DNA from: Ovis canadensis
Lineage: Eukaryota > Chordata > Mammalia > Artiodactyla > Bovidae
Assembly (NCBI RefSeq): GCF_042477335.2
Contig: NC_091245.1
Span: forward strand, 86,528,501-86,592,500
DNA: 64,000 bases
Direction of reading: 5' to 3'
Part shown: one piece after another, positions 1-11,768 of the stretch
Layout of the letters: each line of letters starts with the position of its first letter
Position numbering within the stretch: the stretch's first letter is position 1
Translations under genes and position numbers: made by a program
The notes under the pieces: model-generated
Database searches by the model: none
Seen by the model: the letters and a program-made list of their open reading frames with translations, nothing else
What the model was told of the DNA's origin: nothing

Positions 1-19
1 CAGTTATAAACCAATTATA

Positions 20-956
20 CTGGTTCCAAATAGGAAAAGGAGTACGTCACGGCTGTATATTGTCACCCTGCTTATTTAACTTATATGCAGAGTACATCAT
101 GAGAAACGCTGGACTGGAAGAAACACAAGCTGGAATCAAGATTGCCGGGAGAAATATCAATAACCTCAGATATGCAGATGACACCACTCTTATGGCAGAA
201 AGTGAAGAAGAACTAAAAAGCCTCTTGATGAAAGTGAAAGAGGAGAGTGAAAAAGTTGGCTTAAAGCTCAACATTGAGAAAACGAAGATCATGGCATCCA
301 GTCCCATCACTCCGTGAGAAATAGATGGAGAAACAGTGGAAACAGCGTCAGACTTTATTTTTGGGGGCTCCAAAATCACTGCAGATTATGCCTGCAGCCA
401 TGAAATTAAAAGACCCTTACTCCTTGGAAGAAAAATTATGACCAACCTAGATAGCATATTCAAAAGCGAGACATTACTTTGCCGACTAAGGTCCGTCTAG
501 CCAAGGCTATGGTTTTTCCTGTGGTCATGTATGGATGTGAGAGTTGGATGGTGAAGAAGGCTGAGCACCGAAGAATTGATGCTTTTGAACTGTGGTGTTG
601 GAGAAGACTCTTGAGAGTCCCTTGGACTGCAAGGAGATCCAACCAGTCCATTCTGAAGGAGATCAGCCCTGGGATTTCTTTGAAAGGAATGATGCTAAAG
701 CTGAAACTCCAGTACTTTGGCCACCTCATGCGAAGAGCTGACTCATTGGAAAAAACTTTGATGCTGGGAGGGATTGGGGGCAGGAGAAAAAGGGGACGAC
801 AGAGGATGAGATGGCTGGATGGCATCACAGACTTGATGGACATGAGTCTGAGTGAACTCCGGGAGTTGGTGATGGACAGGGAGGCCTGGCGTGCTGCGAT
901 TCATGGGGTTGCAAAGAGTCGGACACAACTGAGCAACTGAACTGAACTGGACTAAG
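20..956 (+). mobile_element. BovB LINE, 5'-truncated, with TSD
   Basis: This is the 3' third of a BovB (RTE-type) LINE in plus orientation ending in (ACTGA)n. It encodes the reverse transcriptase core with the YADD catalytic box (60-317) and the conserved C-terminal region (479-940). A TGA at 315-317 replaces the Trp codon of a TSWEIDGE-like motif, and a one-base deletion near 465 shifts frame, so the ORF is dead. A 9-bp duplication CCAATTATA at 11-19 and 957-965 brackets it, marking a complete truncated insertion. Confidence 0.92.
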
Positions 957-965
957 CCAATTATA

Positions 966-1735
966 TAATAAAATTGGGGGAAATCTATCTTTACCACTTA
1001 ACAAAAAATATGTGAGGGAGAGAGAGTCAGAAAAAGAGGATGTGAGGGCCAGAAGTCTGAAGAGATGGAAGATGATAGTTAATGTAGAGCATGGGAAGGC
1101 TGTGTTACAAGAGAAACTAGGTAAGATCTGGGGGCATTTTGAGTACCAATTGTCGTCATGAATTTATGGAATATCACTTGTGAAAGTTAATGTGCCTATC
1201 ATGTAGCCCAGAACTGGCACCAGTCTCATCATAGTTGTAATGGACCCAGCCCGTTAGATCAGTATCTTTGATCAGAACTACTAATATACCAACCTCCACT
1301 TTGCTATGCCTTGGAGTTTAGTCTACTCTCCCAAAGGCTCTGCGCCTATTTATTCTGCTTAATATACACAGCTAATGCATTTTTATACATGATTGAGCAA
1401 TATGACAAAAAGAACCAGGATCCTGGAGCTTTCATGTCAGCCCTGGACTATCTATGTGAAATGGAAATAAACTCAGCCCTTCAGCCATCTGTCATTTCAG
1501 CCCTCTGTCCCCCACAGCCAATTCTAACAACAACAAAATTTTCAATAATATACAACTAATAAAAATAACAGTTAACCAGAAAAATGCCCAGATTAAATCA
1601 CAATTAAGTGATGAACATAGGTTTAAAACTGTTAAAATATATTGAAGTTAAAACAACTTAAGCATTTTAAATGAAATCAATGGGTTGGAAAAAGGTTTTA
1701 CTAATTTTATATAAATCCTTGTAATGATGATATTG
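966..1735. other. Unassigned intergenic DNA
   Basis: No gene or confidently named repeat. The 82-codon frame at 1311-1559 has no family resemblance and lies in low-complexity AT-rich DNA. Confidence 0.4.
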
Positions 1736-1935
1736 GGGCTTCCCAGGTGGCTCAGTGGTAAAGAATCTGCCTGCAATGCAGGAAATGCCAGAGATGCAGG
1801 TTCGATCCCTGGGTCAGGAAGATCCCCTGAAGGAGGAAATGGCAACCCACTCCAGTATTCTTGCATGGAGAATCCCATGGACAGAGGAGCCTGGCAGGCT
1901 ACAGTCCACAGAGTTGCAAAGAGTTGGACACACAT
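1736..1935 (+). mobile_element. Bov-tA SINE
   Basis: It begins GGGCTTCCCAGGTGGCTCAG, the tRNA-derived head, with a B-box-like GGTTCGATCCC (1799-1809), and continues into the Bov-A body (GGAAATGGCAACCCACTCCAG, AATCCCATGGACAGAGGAGCC). Confidence 0.92.
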
Positions 1936-1937
1936 GC

Positions 1938-2440
1938 AGTCAGTTCAGTTCAGTTCAGTCGCTCAGTCGTGTTTGACTCTTTGTGACCCCGTGAACCGCA
2001 GCACGCCAGGCCTCCCTGTCCATCACCAAATCCCAGAGTTTACCCAAACTCACGTCCAAGTCAGTGATGCCATCCAACCATCTCATCCTCTGTCGTCCCC
2101 TTCTCCTCCTGCCTTTAATCTTTCCCAGCATCAGCGTCTTTTCAAATGAGTCAGCCCTTCCCATCAGGTGGCCAAAGTGTTGGAGTTTCAGCTTCAACAT
2201 CAGTCCTTCCAATGAACACCCAGGACTGATCTCCTTTAGGATGGACTGGTTGGATCTCCTTGCAGTCCAAGGGACTCTCAAGAGTCCCCTCTAACACCAC
2301 AGTTCAAAAGCATCAATTCTTCGGTGCTCAGCTTTCTTTATAGTCCAACTCTCACATCCATACACGACTACTGGAAAAACCATAGCCTTGACTAGACGGA
2401 CCTTTGTTGACAAAGTAATGTCTCTGCTTTTTAATATGCT
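1938..2440 (-). mobile_element. BovB LINE 3' fragment
   Basis: A reverse-oriented 3' end of BovB starts with the TCAGTTCAGTTCAG complement of the (ACTGA)n tail and runs to the CTTTTTAATATGCT segment. It abuts the 3' end of the Bov-tA. GTTGGACAC (1922-1930) and GTTAGACAC (2446-2454) may be its imperfect target duplication. Confidence 0.9.
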
Positions 2441-3544
2441 GACTAGTTAGACACTGTTTAGACATTAATGTTAATTATAAAACAACTTTATAAAATAATG
2501 ATAAATGAAGATTTCTATAACTGTGCAAATTACTTCAGCATACCTTTTATCCAACACTTCCTGAGTGTATGTACTGTGCTAAGTAGTATACTAACCACTA
2601 GGAATATAAAGATAATGAGTCTTTTTACTTTCCTGGAGAAGCTCACAGACTAATGATAAAGACATAAACAAATGATATTTGATATACTTAGTTTCAATAT
2701 TTTTTCTTAAATTAGTGAACAGATTTTATAGATTTAGCAGCGAACAAAATATTTTTTGTCTTCGAAGAAGAAATCCACTTTGGAGTGGGAAAAAGGCTAA
2801 ATGTAATTTGGCTCACTGATCAGTAGAGGGTGATAGAACATCAGAATAACAGCTTAAAATGCTTTTATGGACCATGTTGTAGGCATTTTTCTAGAATTTA
2901 TTCAATTAAATACTTTTACCCAGACTCATTAACATACTCTGCTATGAATATACAAAGCATATAAAGTCATTCTGAATCAAATATATTATTATTTGGAAAA
3001 ATTTTAGTGAAATAAATAACAGTTTTCACTTATTCATGTTTTATTTCTTTTTTATATTTTTTTCTTCTACGTCCTATAATACCATGAAAGCTCATCAACT
3101 GATAAAATGTACTGCGTCAGGTTTTTTTCCTCATAAGTGTTGAAAATAAAGTCTGCCTTAGAATCTTTCCAAGAAAGGTCAAGTTAATGAAACCCAATGC
3201 AATGGTCATATCAAGCCAGCTGTGGCTATTGACAGAAGAGAAATGATAAAGTCTTTGTATTTTCTGTGAGTAACATCATTTTAAAGCATGAAATTTGATT
3301 CTTTTAATGTAAGTCAGTTTCTTTGGCTATAATTCATATATGTAATATTAATGAGATCAAAACTTTTCAAAATACAACTATAGTAAAGCATTTTATACCA
3401 AAGTGTTTTCTCTCCCAAAAGAAAAGTTTTCTTCATCAGAAAGTGTTTTGTTTAAAATTATTGTGGAAGTCCCTCTCTTGTTTAGATCATTACAGAATTT
3501 CATTCTCCCTTTTGAAGGATATCATCAGTTGGCAGTTATTTATG
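2441..3544. other. AT-rich intergenic DNA with an L2-like relic
   Basis: Around 2540-2640 (CCAACACTTCCTGAGTGTAT and following) there is a resemblance to the reverse complement of an L2 3' end. The rest is unassigned and has no coding signal. Confidence 0.35.
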
Positions 3545-3960
3545 GAGCACTCATTAGCTGCTCAATTTATGTGCCATTACAGACTAACAAATTACCAAAA
3601 ACTGGGCGGCTTAAACAACAGAAAATCACTCTCTCACAATTCAGGAGGCCAGTAGTCTGAAATTAAGGTGTAAACAAGGTTGGCTTCCTCTGGAGGTTCT
3701 GAGGGAAAATCATTCCTTGCCTCTCTCCTAGTTTCTAGAGCTTGCCAGCAATCCTTGACTTGCAGCTATATTGCTCCAGTGGGTGCCTCTGTCTTCACAT
3801 GACCTTCTCCTCTATGAGTCTGTCTGTGTCTTCACACATAACCTTATCATGATACCAGACATTAGATTTAGGGCCCACCCTAATAGTGTATGACGTCATC
3901 TTAAATAATTACATCTACAAAGACCCTGTTTCCAGTAAGATCACATTCTGAATAGACATG
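3545..3960 (+). repeat. Ancient interspersed repeat, unassigned family
   Basis: It contains the recurring mammalian-repeat strings GGCTTAAACAACAGAAAAT, CACAATTCAGGAGGCCAGTA and ATTTAGGGCCCACCCTAAT. A related shorter copy lies at 61453-61620. I cannot name the family with certainty. Confidence 0.6.
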
Positions 3961-4023
3961 AAAAATAATATGGCTTTCTGTTATGGAAAATGAATATATT
4001 GTATTCAAAGTAGACACATCCCT

Positions 4024-4136
4024 TGGGAATTCCCTGGCAGTTCAATGGCTAGGATTCCTGACTTCCACTGCAGAGGGCATGGGTTCTATCCCTAGTCAAG
4101 GAATTAAGATCCTGAAAGCCACCCAGCCAAAAAAAA
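4024..4136 (+). mobile_element. CHR-type SINE with TSD
   Basis: A cetartiodactyl tRNA-derived SINE: GGGAATTCCCTGGCAGTTCA head, GGTTCTATCCC B-box relic, ending in CAGCCA(A)n. AAGTAGACACATCCC (4008-4022) and AAGTAGACATACCCC (4137-4151) are its decayed target duplication. Confidence 0.85.
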
Positions 4137-4151
4137 AAGTAGACATACCCC

Positions 4152-4464
4152 AAAGTACACTCAACTAAGTCTTTTTACTTTACTTTTATTATAGTTTACT
4201 TTTACATTTTTTCATATTCATGTACTTATACCTTGCCTTGCTCTGTAATGGTTTTGAGCTGTCTTATAACTAAAAAAATTTAATTAGTAATGTGCACAAC
4301 ATAAAATACATGTGTCTCACTATTAATAAACAATGTATACTTTTTACTGAGACCCAGTGGAGTCAGAGATTTAGTAATAAAGAAACATATAGAAAAACCC
4401 TCTCTACAAGTGGAATCCCAAAAGTTCCATCATAGAAAATTCATAGTCAGATTATTGCAATGTT
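4152..4464. other. AT-rich intergenic DNA
   Basis: Nothing recognisable; no coding signal. Confidence 0.3.
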
Positions 4465-4473
4465 AAAGAAGAC

Positions 4474-4813
4474 TCTTGAGAGTCCCTTGGACTGCAAGGA
4501 GATCCAACCAGTCCATCCTAAAGGAGATCAGTCTTGGGTGTTCATTGGAAGGACTGATGTTGAAGCTGCAACTCCAATACTTTGGCCACCTGATGCGAAG
4601 AGCTGACTCATTTGAAAAGACCCTGATGCTGGGAAAGATTGAAGGCAGGAGGAGAAGGGGACGACAGAGGATGAGATGGTTGGATGGCATCACCAACACA
4701 ATGGACATGAGTTTGGGTGGACTCCGGGAGTTGGTGATGGACAGGGAGGCCTGGTGTGCTGCGGTTCAGGGGTTGCAAACAGTTGGACACAACTGAGCGA
4801 CTGAACTGAACTG
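4474..4813 (+). mobile_element. BovB LINE, strongly 5'-truncated, with TSD
   Basis: Only the last 340 bp of BovB are present, from CTCTTGAGAGTCCCTTGGAC to the (ACTGA)n end. AAAGAAGAC occurs at 4465-4473 and 4814-4822. The left copy partly overlaps sequence that BovB itself carries (GAAGAC), so the duplication is probable rather than certain. The C-terminal frame (4476-4796) is mostly open but has no catalytic domain. Confidence 0.88.
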
Positions 4814-4905
4814 AAAGAAGACATCCCTTCTCAATTCATTTTCTAATTACTATGTGTTTTATTCATCTTCATCTATGGGATGTGTGGGTCTGGCTATAGC
4901 CTAGT

Positions 4906-5113
4906 TGGCTTCCCTAGTGGCTCAGCGGTAAATAATCTGCCTGCCAATGCAGGAGACTCAGGTTTGATCCCTGAGTCAGGAAGATCCTCTGGAGAAGGAA
5001 ATGGCAACCCACTCCAGTACTCATGCCTGGAAAATTCCATGGACGGAGGAGTCTGGTAGGCCTCAGTCCATGGGACTGCAAAGAGTCAGATATGACTGAG
5101 CAACTTCATTTCA
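4906..5113 (+). mobile_element. Bov-tA SINE
   Basis: GGCTTCCCTAGTGGCTCAGC head, GGTTTGATCCC B-box relic and Bov-A body ending ACTGAGCAACTTCATTT. Confidence 0.9.
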
Positions 5114-5672
5114 CCAATATTCTTGCCTGGTGGGCTACAGTCCAGTTCAGTTTAGTCACTCAGTCGTGTCCAGCTCTTTGTGACCCCTGCAGCACGCCAG
5201 GCCTCCCTGTCTATCACCAACTCCCAGAGTTTACCCAAACTCATGTCTATTGTGTCGGTGATGCCATCCAACCATCTCATCCTCTGTCGTCCCCTTCTCC
5301 TCCTGCCTTCAATCTTTCCCAGCATCAGGGTCTTTTCAAATGAGTCAGCTCTTCGAATCAGGTGGCCAAAGTATTGGAGTTTCAGCTTCAACATCAGTCC
5401 TTCCAATGAACACCCAGGACTGATCTCCTTTAGGATGGACTGGTTGGATCTCCTTGCAGTCCAAGAGACTCTCCAGAATCTTCTCCAATACCACAGTTAG
5501 AAAGCATCAATTCTTCTGCACTCAGCCTTCTTTATAGTCTAACTCTCACATCCATACATGACTACTGGAAAAACCATAGCCTTGACTAGACGGAGCTTGG
5601 TTGACCAATTAATGTCTCTGCTTTCTTGTCTATTGGGTCACAAAAGAGTCGGACATGACTGAGCGATTAAAC
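5114..5672 (+). mobile_element. Bov-A SINE fragment split by a BovB
   Basis: Left part 5114-5142 (TATTCTTGCCTGGTGGGCTA) and right part about 5633-5672 (GGGTCACAAAAGAGTCGGAC) join into one partial Bov-A body. The intervening 0.48 kb is a minus-strand BovB. Confidence 0.75.
5143..5624 (-). mobile_element. BovB LINE 3' fragment inside a SINE
   Basis: Reverse-oriented BovB 3' end, from the CAGTTCAGTTTAGTCACTCA tail complement to AATGTCTCTGCTTT, inserted within the Bov-A fragment above. Confidence 0.88.
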
Positions 5673-7769
5673 ACCATGAGATGTGTAAGAAAACCAATTA
5701 TTAGGAAATGTGCACCATACACTGAACTGAGAAAGCCCCAAATAATCACAAAGCAGTCATTTTCCAACCCATTCCTCAGAAGAAACTACTGATCTCTAGT
5801 TGAGAACTGTAGCTGGGTGTAGGATGGGAACCAACTGTCAAGGAAGTTCTGTCTGAACTTGCATTATCTCAGAGACTGTCACATTTTTAAGATAGAACAG
5901 AAAATCAAGATCAGATAATGCTGAAACACAGATGGTAAAAGGGAAGTATGGTCCCTTGCACCATGCTCATTATCAGAAGGGAGAAAATACACCAGCTTCT
6001 CTGGAGAACCCAAGTGTTTTGTAGCAGTGACTTGTTTAAAAACATGTCTCACTGAGTAAATGGAGAAGATAATGTCCTTTGAAAGTTCCTACAGTAATTG
6101 CAATAACAGGAAAACCTGCTTCTCGTCACTCGTTTTGTTATGGTGAAGGCCAGAACACTGACACAACTCAGCCAAGGCAGTTGTGGAAGGGCCGCGATAA
6201 CACAAGCGCAGTGGTTGGTTGTTCCGGCTCATTCCAAGGAGGGACGTGAAACAGAAGAGAAGCTGAAACAGAGGTCTTTCAAATCTGCCTCCCCAAACAC
6301 CACCCTCCCGGCTGGCCGTTAAGTAGATAGGGGATGGCAGTCTCCCAGCTTATGCTTCACTGGTGAGAATACAGAAAACTAATATCCTGAGTTGCTAGAT
6401 CTACACATGTTTTAAAAACAAGTGAGAAGATAATAAGGTTAGATTTCTTAAGAAAATTGAAGACTTGAAATAGAAACCAGGATAAATACTCCAATGGTGC
6501 CTGCAGGGAAACTCGGAATTTTCCTCAAGAAACAGTTCTCAGGGCTTCAGGTTCAGTACAGTAAATCCAGCGAAAACCTTTATCTTCTCTACCTCCCTAC
6601 CGTCTGAGACCTAATGATAACACAGGAACAAACCTGGAGTGATAAAGAGAACAGAAAAGTTGTTAGTGGATGAGGGGTTAAAACAAATATGTGGAAGATG
6701 GAAAAAGCCTAGAAGCCTGTGGTTAGATAAGAAAAAGTAGGTAGCACAGAATATGCAGGAAGGGAATTTCAGTGGAAGAGGGGTCAGTCTCCACGGCAGA
6801 AACCCACAGACGCTTCAGGTGGAGTGGCGGGTACCTCAGGGACAGGAGGCACGGGGGGGCTACACCAGGAGGACTGCTTGAAAATGTGTCTAGTACATAG
6901 AGCAAGCCTGTGCCAGACACCTGCCTACACTCCCTCCCCTCTTCTACCATTCCTAAATGCATGGAATACCAACTAGCATTTGACTTCTGCCCCTAACCAC
7001 CCAAAAAACATTCCTTATCTTGAAAAATTGAATAAACTGCAGCAAATTAGGAATACTAAAGCTGATGCCAGGGCCACAAGCAAAACTCTCCCCTTTCTTG
7101 CATTTTGGAGTGCCAGATCTCCCCCGCAAAAGCTAAAAGACTCCAGCATTCTTAGCCTAAAATGAAGACAACCAGTGGATAAGTCTATTTATAGAGGCAG
7201 CAGCTGGCTGCCTACCAAGAATTTGAGCTCCTCATTACTTAGTGTGATACTTCCTCTGGGAAGACACTGCCCAGCCAGAGACTTCATTTCATAGGCTCTC
7301 TTGGACTCAGGTGTAGTCCCCTAACTAGTGAACGTGGGTAGGAGGGATGTGTGTCACTTCCAGGCCAGAGCTTTTCAGAAAGCAGGTGTACCTTTTCAGT
7401 TTCTTGTTTAACCTTCTGCAACAGGAAGCAGAAGCCACCAGGACCTAAGGTGATCCTGGCAGCACCAATGGAAGAAGCCTGGGACTCTGAACCACCACAA
7501 GGAAGAAAGCCACCTTCCAATAAGAAAAGCTTGCATTGGACTGTGTGACGATGAGAAACAAACATATATTGCACAAAGCAATAATGATTATTGGGTAATG
7601 CAATAATCAGTTATCCCTTCTATACGCCCAGAGCTACCCCATAGGAGGACACACCTATATATACAACAGTGAGAAACTCCCCAAAGCTATCTAGAGCAGT
7701 CCCACTTGTAAATATGATGGGCAACTAAAGACCGCAAGATCACAAGAAAGAAAACAAACAACATTAAAG
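5673..7769. other. Intergenic DNA without recognised features
   Basis: No convincing exon, RNA gene or named repeat. Open frames of 60-96 codons (6140-6322, 6723-6962 minus, 7284-7574 minus) lack family resemblance and flanking splice context. Confidence 0.35.
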
Positions 7770-7780
7770 GAGAAAGACCA

Positions 7781-7965
7781 GGGGACTCCCCTGGCGTGCT
7801 AGTGGTTGAGACTTTGCCTTCCAATGCAGGGGTTGTGGGTTTGATCCCTGGTTAGGAAGTTAAGATCCCACATGCCTTGCAGCCAAAAAACCAAAACATA
7901 AAAGCAATATTATAACAAATTCGATAAAGGCTTAAAAATGGTCCACATCAAAAAATTTTTAAAAA
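7781..7965 (+). mobile_element. CHR-type SINE with perfect 11-bp TSD
   Basis: GGGGACTCCCCTGGCGTGCT head, GGTTTGATCCC B-box relic and the CHR tail motif AATGGTCCACATCAAAAAAT. GAGAAAGACCA flanks it at 7770-7780 and 7966-7976. Confidence 0.92.
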
Positions 7966-7976
7966 GAGAAAGACCA

Positions 7977-9309
7977 ACATAAACGGTATTGCTCTTAACA
8001 GAAAAGCACAGACTATCTGAGGAATAGACATAGAAACTTTAAAAATTTTAAATTAGCATTATCAGAGAGATTTGAAAAGATGCTGCTTCCGGAAAGTTAG
8101 AATTGAATGCTCCGACCTCTCATCCTGATCTCTCCCACACACCAGAATAAAAATCCAAAAGGAGAAAGACTTCTTGGAAATTAAGCATATGATTGCTGAA
8201 GTTTTAAAAATCAGTAGAGACTTGAAAAACAATGTTTAGGACCTCTCCTAGAACATAAAGCAAAAGACAAAATGCAAGAAAACTTTAGAGAAAAGATGAA
8301 ACAAAATCCAGAAGGTCCAATATCCAGCAAATAGAAATTCAAAAAAAGGGACAAATTAATATATATATTAATATATATATTAGTATATATATTTGTCTAG
8401 AAGCAATAGATGATTAGTTCTCACCCAGGAAATGCAAGGAGGGCTTTCAGTCACTAAATGAACTTATTAGAATGTTTAGATGATACATACTAATGTTCTC
8501 AGAAAAATTACAGATAGGCTGAGTAGCTTGGATTTGGATCCAAAACGGCAGTAGAAAAAATATATTAATTAATTCTGCTAACTGTAATAGATGGTTTATT
8601 GGAACCCCTCATAGAGTTCTTCAAAAGGACTTAACAGATTTCATTTTAACAAGACATAGTAAAGAGGAAATGGTTCAAAAGACGTCATCAGTCTTTTATT
8701 TAGCTAAGTACTGTGCTTCGTTTAAAGGAAATACAATTTCAAATTTGAACTTCCTTCTCTAGAAGTGGTATGAGTCTACAACATTGATTTAACATACAAG
8801 CTTCAATAAGGATAAAGTTTACACAATTCACCTGAAAATAAAACGCATGTGGAATTTGTCATATTAGTCAAAGTAAGTATCTATGGGTCACAATTATAAC
8901 TATAACAAACAATATAATGAAAAGTTGAATAAACCAGTCAAGTTCATAACCACTCTGATTTTTTAAAAATACAAATAAAATATAACTTTCAAAACAAATC
9001 CATTCAATAACCAAGATCACACTAGATTTCATTTTAATTTTTAAAAAACACTTAGATAATCACACAATATCAAATATTCAATACACTGAATCCCACTTTG
9101 TTAAGAAAAAAATAATAAAAAACAAGTAGTCAAATTTTTAGCTCTTCAAAGCATATGCTGTATATAATTAAAGTTTTGCTTATATATATGTGTATGTAAG
9201 AAAAACTTTTATTTTTTAAGCAAAATTAAAGTTTTGAGCAAAATCAAAGTTTTGCTTATACATATGTATGACTATATTGACATATATATGTATATATGAA
9301 ATTTTAATT
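7977..9309. other. AT-rich intergenic DNA
   Basis: A TA-rich simple stretch lies at about 8358-8392. An A-rich L1-like relic is possible at 8040-8340. No coding signal. Confidence 0.35.
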
Positions 9310-9327
9310 TTATATATATATATATAT
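9310..9327. repeat. (TA)9 microsatellite
   Basis: Uninterrupted TA run directly before a Bov-tA SINE. Confidence 0.9.
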
Positions 9328-9330
9328 CCA

Positions 9331-9545
9331 GGCTTCCCAGGTGACACTAGCAGTAAAGAACCCACCTGCCGATGCAGGAGACGTAAGAGGCATGGGTTCA
9401 ATCCCTGGGTCGGGAAGATCCCCTGGAGGAGGACAAGGCATCCCACTCCAGTATTCTTGCCTGGAGAATCCCATGGACAGACAGAACCTGGCAGGTTATA
9501 GTCCACAGGTTGCAAAGAGTCAGACACAACTGAGCACACACATAC
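9331..9545 (+). mobile_element. Bov-tA SINE
   Basis: GGCTTCCCAGGTGACACTAG head, GGTTCAATCCC B-box relic, complete Bov-A body ending in CACAACTGAGCACACACA. Confidence 0.92.
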
Positions 9546-9685
9546 ATGTAAATATCCTCCAGAGTTAAAGAAAATTGTAAGATCATAAGCATTCCTAGTA
9601 AAGGAGAGAGGTGATTGCCAAGCAAAATGAATGAAAAAAGACCATCCAGACATAACATCATAAAACTTTAGAACAACAAATAGTG

Positions 9686-10160
9686 AGATTTTAAATTAAT
9701 TAATTAATGGGTTTTATTTTGGTAAGAACACATATACAAGATCTGCCTTTTTAGCAAGTCGTTAACTTACAGACACGCTGTTGTAGAGATCTCTAGAATT
9801 CATTCATCTTGCATAACTGAAGCTTTATACCCATTGAACAGCAGCTCCCCATTTTCCCCTCCCTCCAGCCTCTGGTAACCACCATCCTACTCTCTGCTTC
9901 TATGAATCTAACTATTTTAGATACCTAATATAAGGGGAATCTTGCAGCATTTGTCCTTTTGTGACTGGCTTATTTCCCTTAGCATCATGTCCTCAAGATT
10001 CATTCATGTTGTTACATTTGGCAGAATTTCCTTCTTTTACTGCTAAATAATATTCCATTGTATTATTTTATTTTTTTAATCTATTTAATGGACATTAAGG
10101 TCTTTCCACATCTTGCCTATCATGAATAATGCTACAATGAGCATGAAAAGAGATTTGTAA
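9686..10160 (-). mobile_element. L1 LINE fragment, old
   Basis: Reverse complement of the end of L1 ORF2 and its 3' UTR: TCTGGTAACCACCATCCTAC, TTTCCCTTAGCATCATGTCC and AATAATATTCCATTGTATTA are typical. Confidence 0.85.
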
Positions 10161-10178
10161 AAGCCTTTAGAAAGGAAG

Positions 10179-10395
10179 GCTTCCCTGGTGGCTCAGCGGT
10201 AAAGAATCCGCCTGCAAAACAGATGTGTGCAGGAGACACAGGTTCAATCCCCACGTGGGGAAAATCCCCTGGAGAAGGAAATGGCACCCACTCCAGTGTT
10301 TTTGCCTGGAAAATCCCATGGACAGAGGAGCCTGGTGGGCTACAGTACATGAGGTCACAAAAGAGTCAGATATGACTTAGGGACTAAACAACAAC
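10179..10395 (+). mobile_element. Bov-tA SINE with duplicated head segment
   Basis: GGCTTCCCTGGTGGCTCAGC head. An extra AAACAGATGTGTGCAGG stretch between CTGC and AGACACAGG lengthens the tRNA part. Body and GACTTAGGGACTAAACAACAAC end are intact. Confidence 0.9.
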
Positions 10396-11209
10396 AAAAG
10401 GGAGGAAGAGGGAAAAAGTCACTAACCAAGGAACAATAATAAACGAACATCTAACTTCTGTTAGTAAGTCCTGTGCTAGAAGATAGTGGAGCAATACCTT
10501 CATAGTTCTGGGGGTGGAGGGAAGTTTGAATACAAAATTCCATGCTCTGCCAAACTATAAATCAGCACAAAGGCATACTAAAGACATTTTCAGATTTACA
10601 AGTATTCAGAGATTTCATCTCCCATTTGTTTTTTATGATGCAGGTTTTTAGATATATATTCCAGAGAAATGAGGTGTAAACCAACAAATAGATGTAGAAC
10701 ATAAAAAAGAGTAGAATTAACCCAGGAGTCTAATGACAAACAATTCCAGGGTGAGACTGTTTACAAAACAATCTAAATCATAGTAAGAAGTCAATGGGCC
10801 TCAAGCACAATGTCTTCAAGAAGAAAAATGAAATTTAGTCTTTGCAAAAGATAGAATGACCATGGAAATAGATGAAATCAGAAATATGGTAAAGAAAATA
10901 TTTTTTTTCAACAAGATAAAAGAAAGACTTTTGGGAATTCCAAGGGAGACAAAGAAAAATTGCATTTCTAAAAACTCATGATTCAAATGTGGAATCAGAT
11001 AAAATGTGGCAAAATTTTACACAATTTATGAAATTATAAAAGAATGATTGAGTTTGGACACTAGAACATTCTCCTTCAAGGAGCCCAGAGGTCATGACCT
11101 TGGACCTCTGAAAAAAGAAACAATTTGTGTACATTACGTAGTTCTGCAATGAACAATAATTAAGTAAGCATAATAATATAAACTGAAAAAAGTTGAATTT
11201 TAACCTTCA
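10396..11209. other. Probable old L1 relic and unassigned DNA
   Basis: Strings such as CTGCCAAACTATAAATCAGC and AAAGACATTTTCAGATTTAC (10540-10600) resemble L1 3' UTR sequence. No gene. Confidence 0.35.
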
Positions 11210-11560
11210 GGATCAACCTATAAACAATACATGAGATCTTACTTGCAAAGCAGAATAGAGACATAGACGCAGAGAACAAACATACGGATACCAAGCAAGG
11301 AGGTGGGATGAATTGTGAGATGGGATTGACATATATACACTATTAATACCGTGTAGAGAACAGATAACTAATGAGGATTTAGTGTGTAGCACTGGGAACT
11401 CTACTCCTAAATGGGAAGGAAATCCAAAAAAGAGGAGATATATGTAAACATACAGCTGATTCACTTTAAAGTACAACAGAAACACAACATTGTAAAATAA
11501 CTATACCTATACTATATTAAAAATTAATAACAAAAATTAATTTTAAAATACATGAAAGGT
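11210..11560 (+). mobile_element. Ruminant-type L1 3' end
   Basis: AGCACTGGGAACTCTACTCC, CAGCTGATTCACTTTAAAGT and TGTAAAATAACTATACC match the 3' UTR of artiodactyl L1. Confidence 0.8.
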
Positions 11561-11768
11561 GGGTTACAATTAAAAATGAACTTAGCATTAACTTTGTAGA
11601 AACAGAAGTATAGTTGACAGAGTATGGTAGGTAGAAGAGCAGAAAGTTGAAAAAAAAGGAGTTGCTGGTCTCATCAAAGTAAATCCAGAATGTGACTGCT
11701 TCTCACCAATTCCATGAGCACTCCCTGCTCAGAACTCCCATCATCTCTGTCTGGGTTACTGCAATAGG

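Noticed and set aside
479..940. 153-codon open frame as a host gene
   Set aside because: It is the C-terminal part of BovB, recurring at several other positions in this window.
1311..1559. 82-codon frame as a small gene
   Set aside because: No family resemblance, no splice or promoter context, in AT-rich intergenic DNA.
9216..9653. 145-codon minus-strand frame
   Set aside because: Mostly a translation of the antisense of a Bov-tA SINE and AT-rich flank.
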